DNA of 6,774 nt from Sphingomonas sp. GTDB taxonomy: Bacteria > Pseudomonadota > Alphaproteobacteria > Sphingomonadales > Sphingomonadaceae. Positions 6,501 to 6,774 of this stretch are shown here, piece after piece. The notes below the pieces were generated by a model. That model searched no databases and was not told where the DNA came from. It saw nothing but the letters and a program-made list of their open reading frames with translations. The position numbers and the translations under genes are program-made. Location: NCBI GenBank assembly GCA_030146605.1, contig JASLBO010000319.1, forward strand, positions 1-6,774, read 5' to 3'. Position 1 is the stretch's first letter; every line of letters begins with the position of its first letter.

Positions 6501-6774
6501 TCGCGACGCGTCGCTTGCCCGGCTCGGCGCTGGAGCTTCCCGAACTCGGGCTGGGTACCGCGCCGCTCGGCAATCTCTACCGGACGGTCCCGGACGAAGA
6601 CGCCGCCGCCGCGATCGCCGCGGCGTTCGCCGGCGGCATGCTCTATGCCGATACCGCACCCTATTACGGCTTCGGTCTGGCCGAAAAGCGGCTCGGCGCG
6701 GGGCTGCGCGGGGTGGGCGGTGCGATCGTCTCGACCAAGGTCGGGCGTCTGCTGACGCCGGTGCAGGACGGCGC
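6497..6774 (+). CDS. Aldo/keto reductase, probable L-fucose (D-threo-aldose) 1-dehydrogenase; 3' end outside window
   Basis: The expected role is NAD(P)-dependent oxidation of L-fucose at C1 to L-fuconolactone, the first oxidative step ahead of FucD. The first 92 codons are present. LGLGTAPLGNLY (17-28) is the first barrel strand, in the form typical of D-threo-aldose 1-dehydrogenase and pyridoxal 4-dehydrogenase relatives. ADTAPYYGFGLAEKRLG (51-67) holds catalytic D52 and Y57 with the standard 5-residue spacing. STKVGR (79-84) holds catalytic K81. The fourth tetrad residue, the histidine, lies beyond the window. ATG 6497 overlaps the mutarotase stop (ATGA), with only a weak GGCGAG upstream, so translation is probably coupled. 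Aldo/keto reductase membership is secure. The substrate rests on the family subtype plus the adjacent mutarotase and fucD. Confidence 0.88.
   Translation, partial: MIATRRLPGSALELPELGLGTAPLGNLYRTVPDEDAAAAIAAAFAGGMLYADTAPYYGFGLAEKRLGAGLRGVGGAIVSTKVGRLLTPVQDG

Noticed and set aside
1..6774. tRNA, rRNA, CRISPR array, insertion sequence, phage or toxin-antitoxin genes
   Set aside because: None seen on either strand: no spaced direct repeats, no transposase-like protein, no tRNA-like fold noticed. All coding space is taken by metabolic, efflux and peptidase genes.

Overview
This is a GC-rich window from a Gram-negative bacterium. Very high GC at third codon positions, protein sequences that look alphaproteobacterial, and a CCCGGCGAAAGCCGGG-type intergenic repeat suggest a sphingomonad (Sphingomonas, Sphingopyxis or a relative). 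That assignment is inference; no rRNA or other phylogenetic marker is present. Both ends cut through genes: an RND efflux pump gene on the left and an aldo/keto reductase gene on the right.

Left part (1-3261, + strand): the C-terminal half of an AcrB/MexF-type (HAE-1) RND multidrug transporter. A 103-base gap follows, holding a large inverted repeat of REP type, and then a complete NodT/OprM-family outer-membrane factor lipoprotein. These are the inner-membrane pump and outer-membrane channel of a tripartite efflux system. The periplasmic adaptor is expected just upstream, outside the window. A 13-bp perfect stem-loop at 3267-3302 separates this unit from the convergent genes to its right.

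Middle part (3307-5926, - strand): an exported M19 (renal dipeptidase type) metallopeptidase with its full set of metal ligands. Upstream of it lies an enolase-superfamily protein that I recognise confidently as L-fuconate dehydratase (FucD), with all catalytic residues in place. The two are separated by 130 bases containing an imperfectly understood inverted repeat.

Right part (5927-6774): an AT-rich divergent control region of 238 bases, with a good sigma70-like promoter reading leftwards into fucD. On the + strand follow a small RhaM-family (DUF718) aldose mutarotase and, overlapping it by ATGA, the start of an aldo/keto reductase of the L-fucose / D-threo-aldose 1-dehydrogenase type. Mutarotase, sugar dehydrogenase and fuconate dehydratase are successive steps of the non-phosphorylating L-fucose pathway (L-fucose to L-fuconolactone to L-fuconate to 2-keto-3-deoxy-L-fuconate). 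Lactonase, KDF dehydrogenase and transporter genes would be expected beyond position 6774.

I see no RNA gene, CRISPR array, insertion sequence or phage gene. Nothing here looks like a wholly new system. The less ordinary points are a possible short leader ORF joined to fucD by ATGA, an operator-like palindrome on the fucD -35 box, and the two intergenic hairpin repeats. No gene-free stretch exceeds 300 bases.
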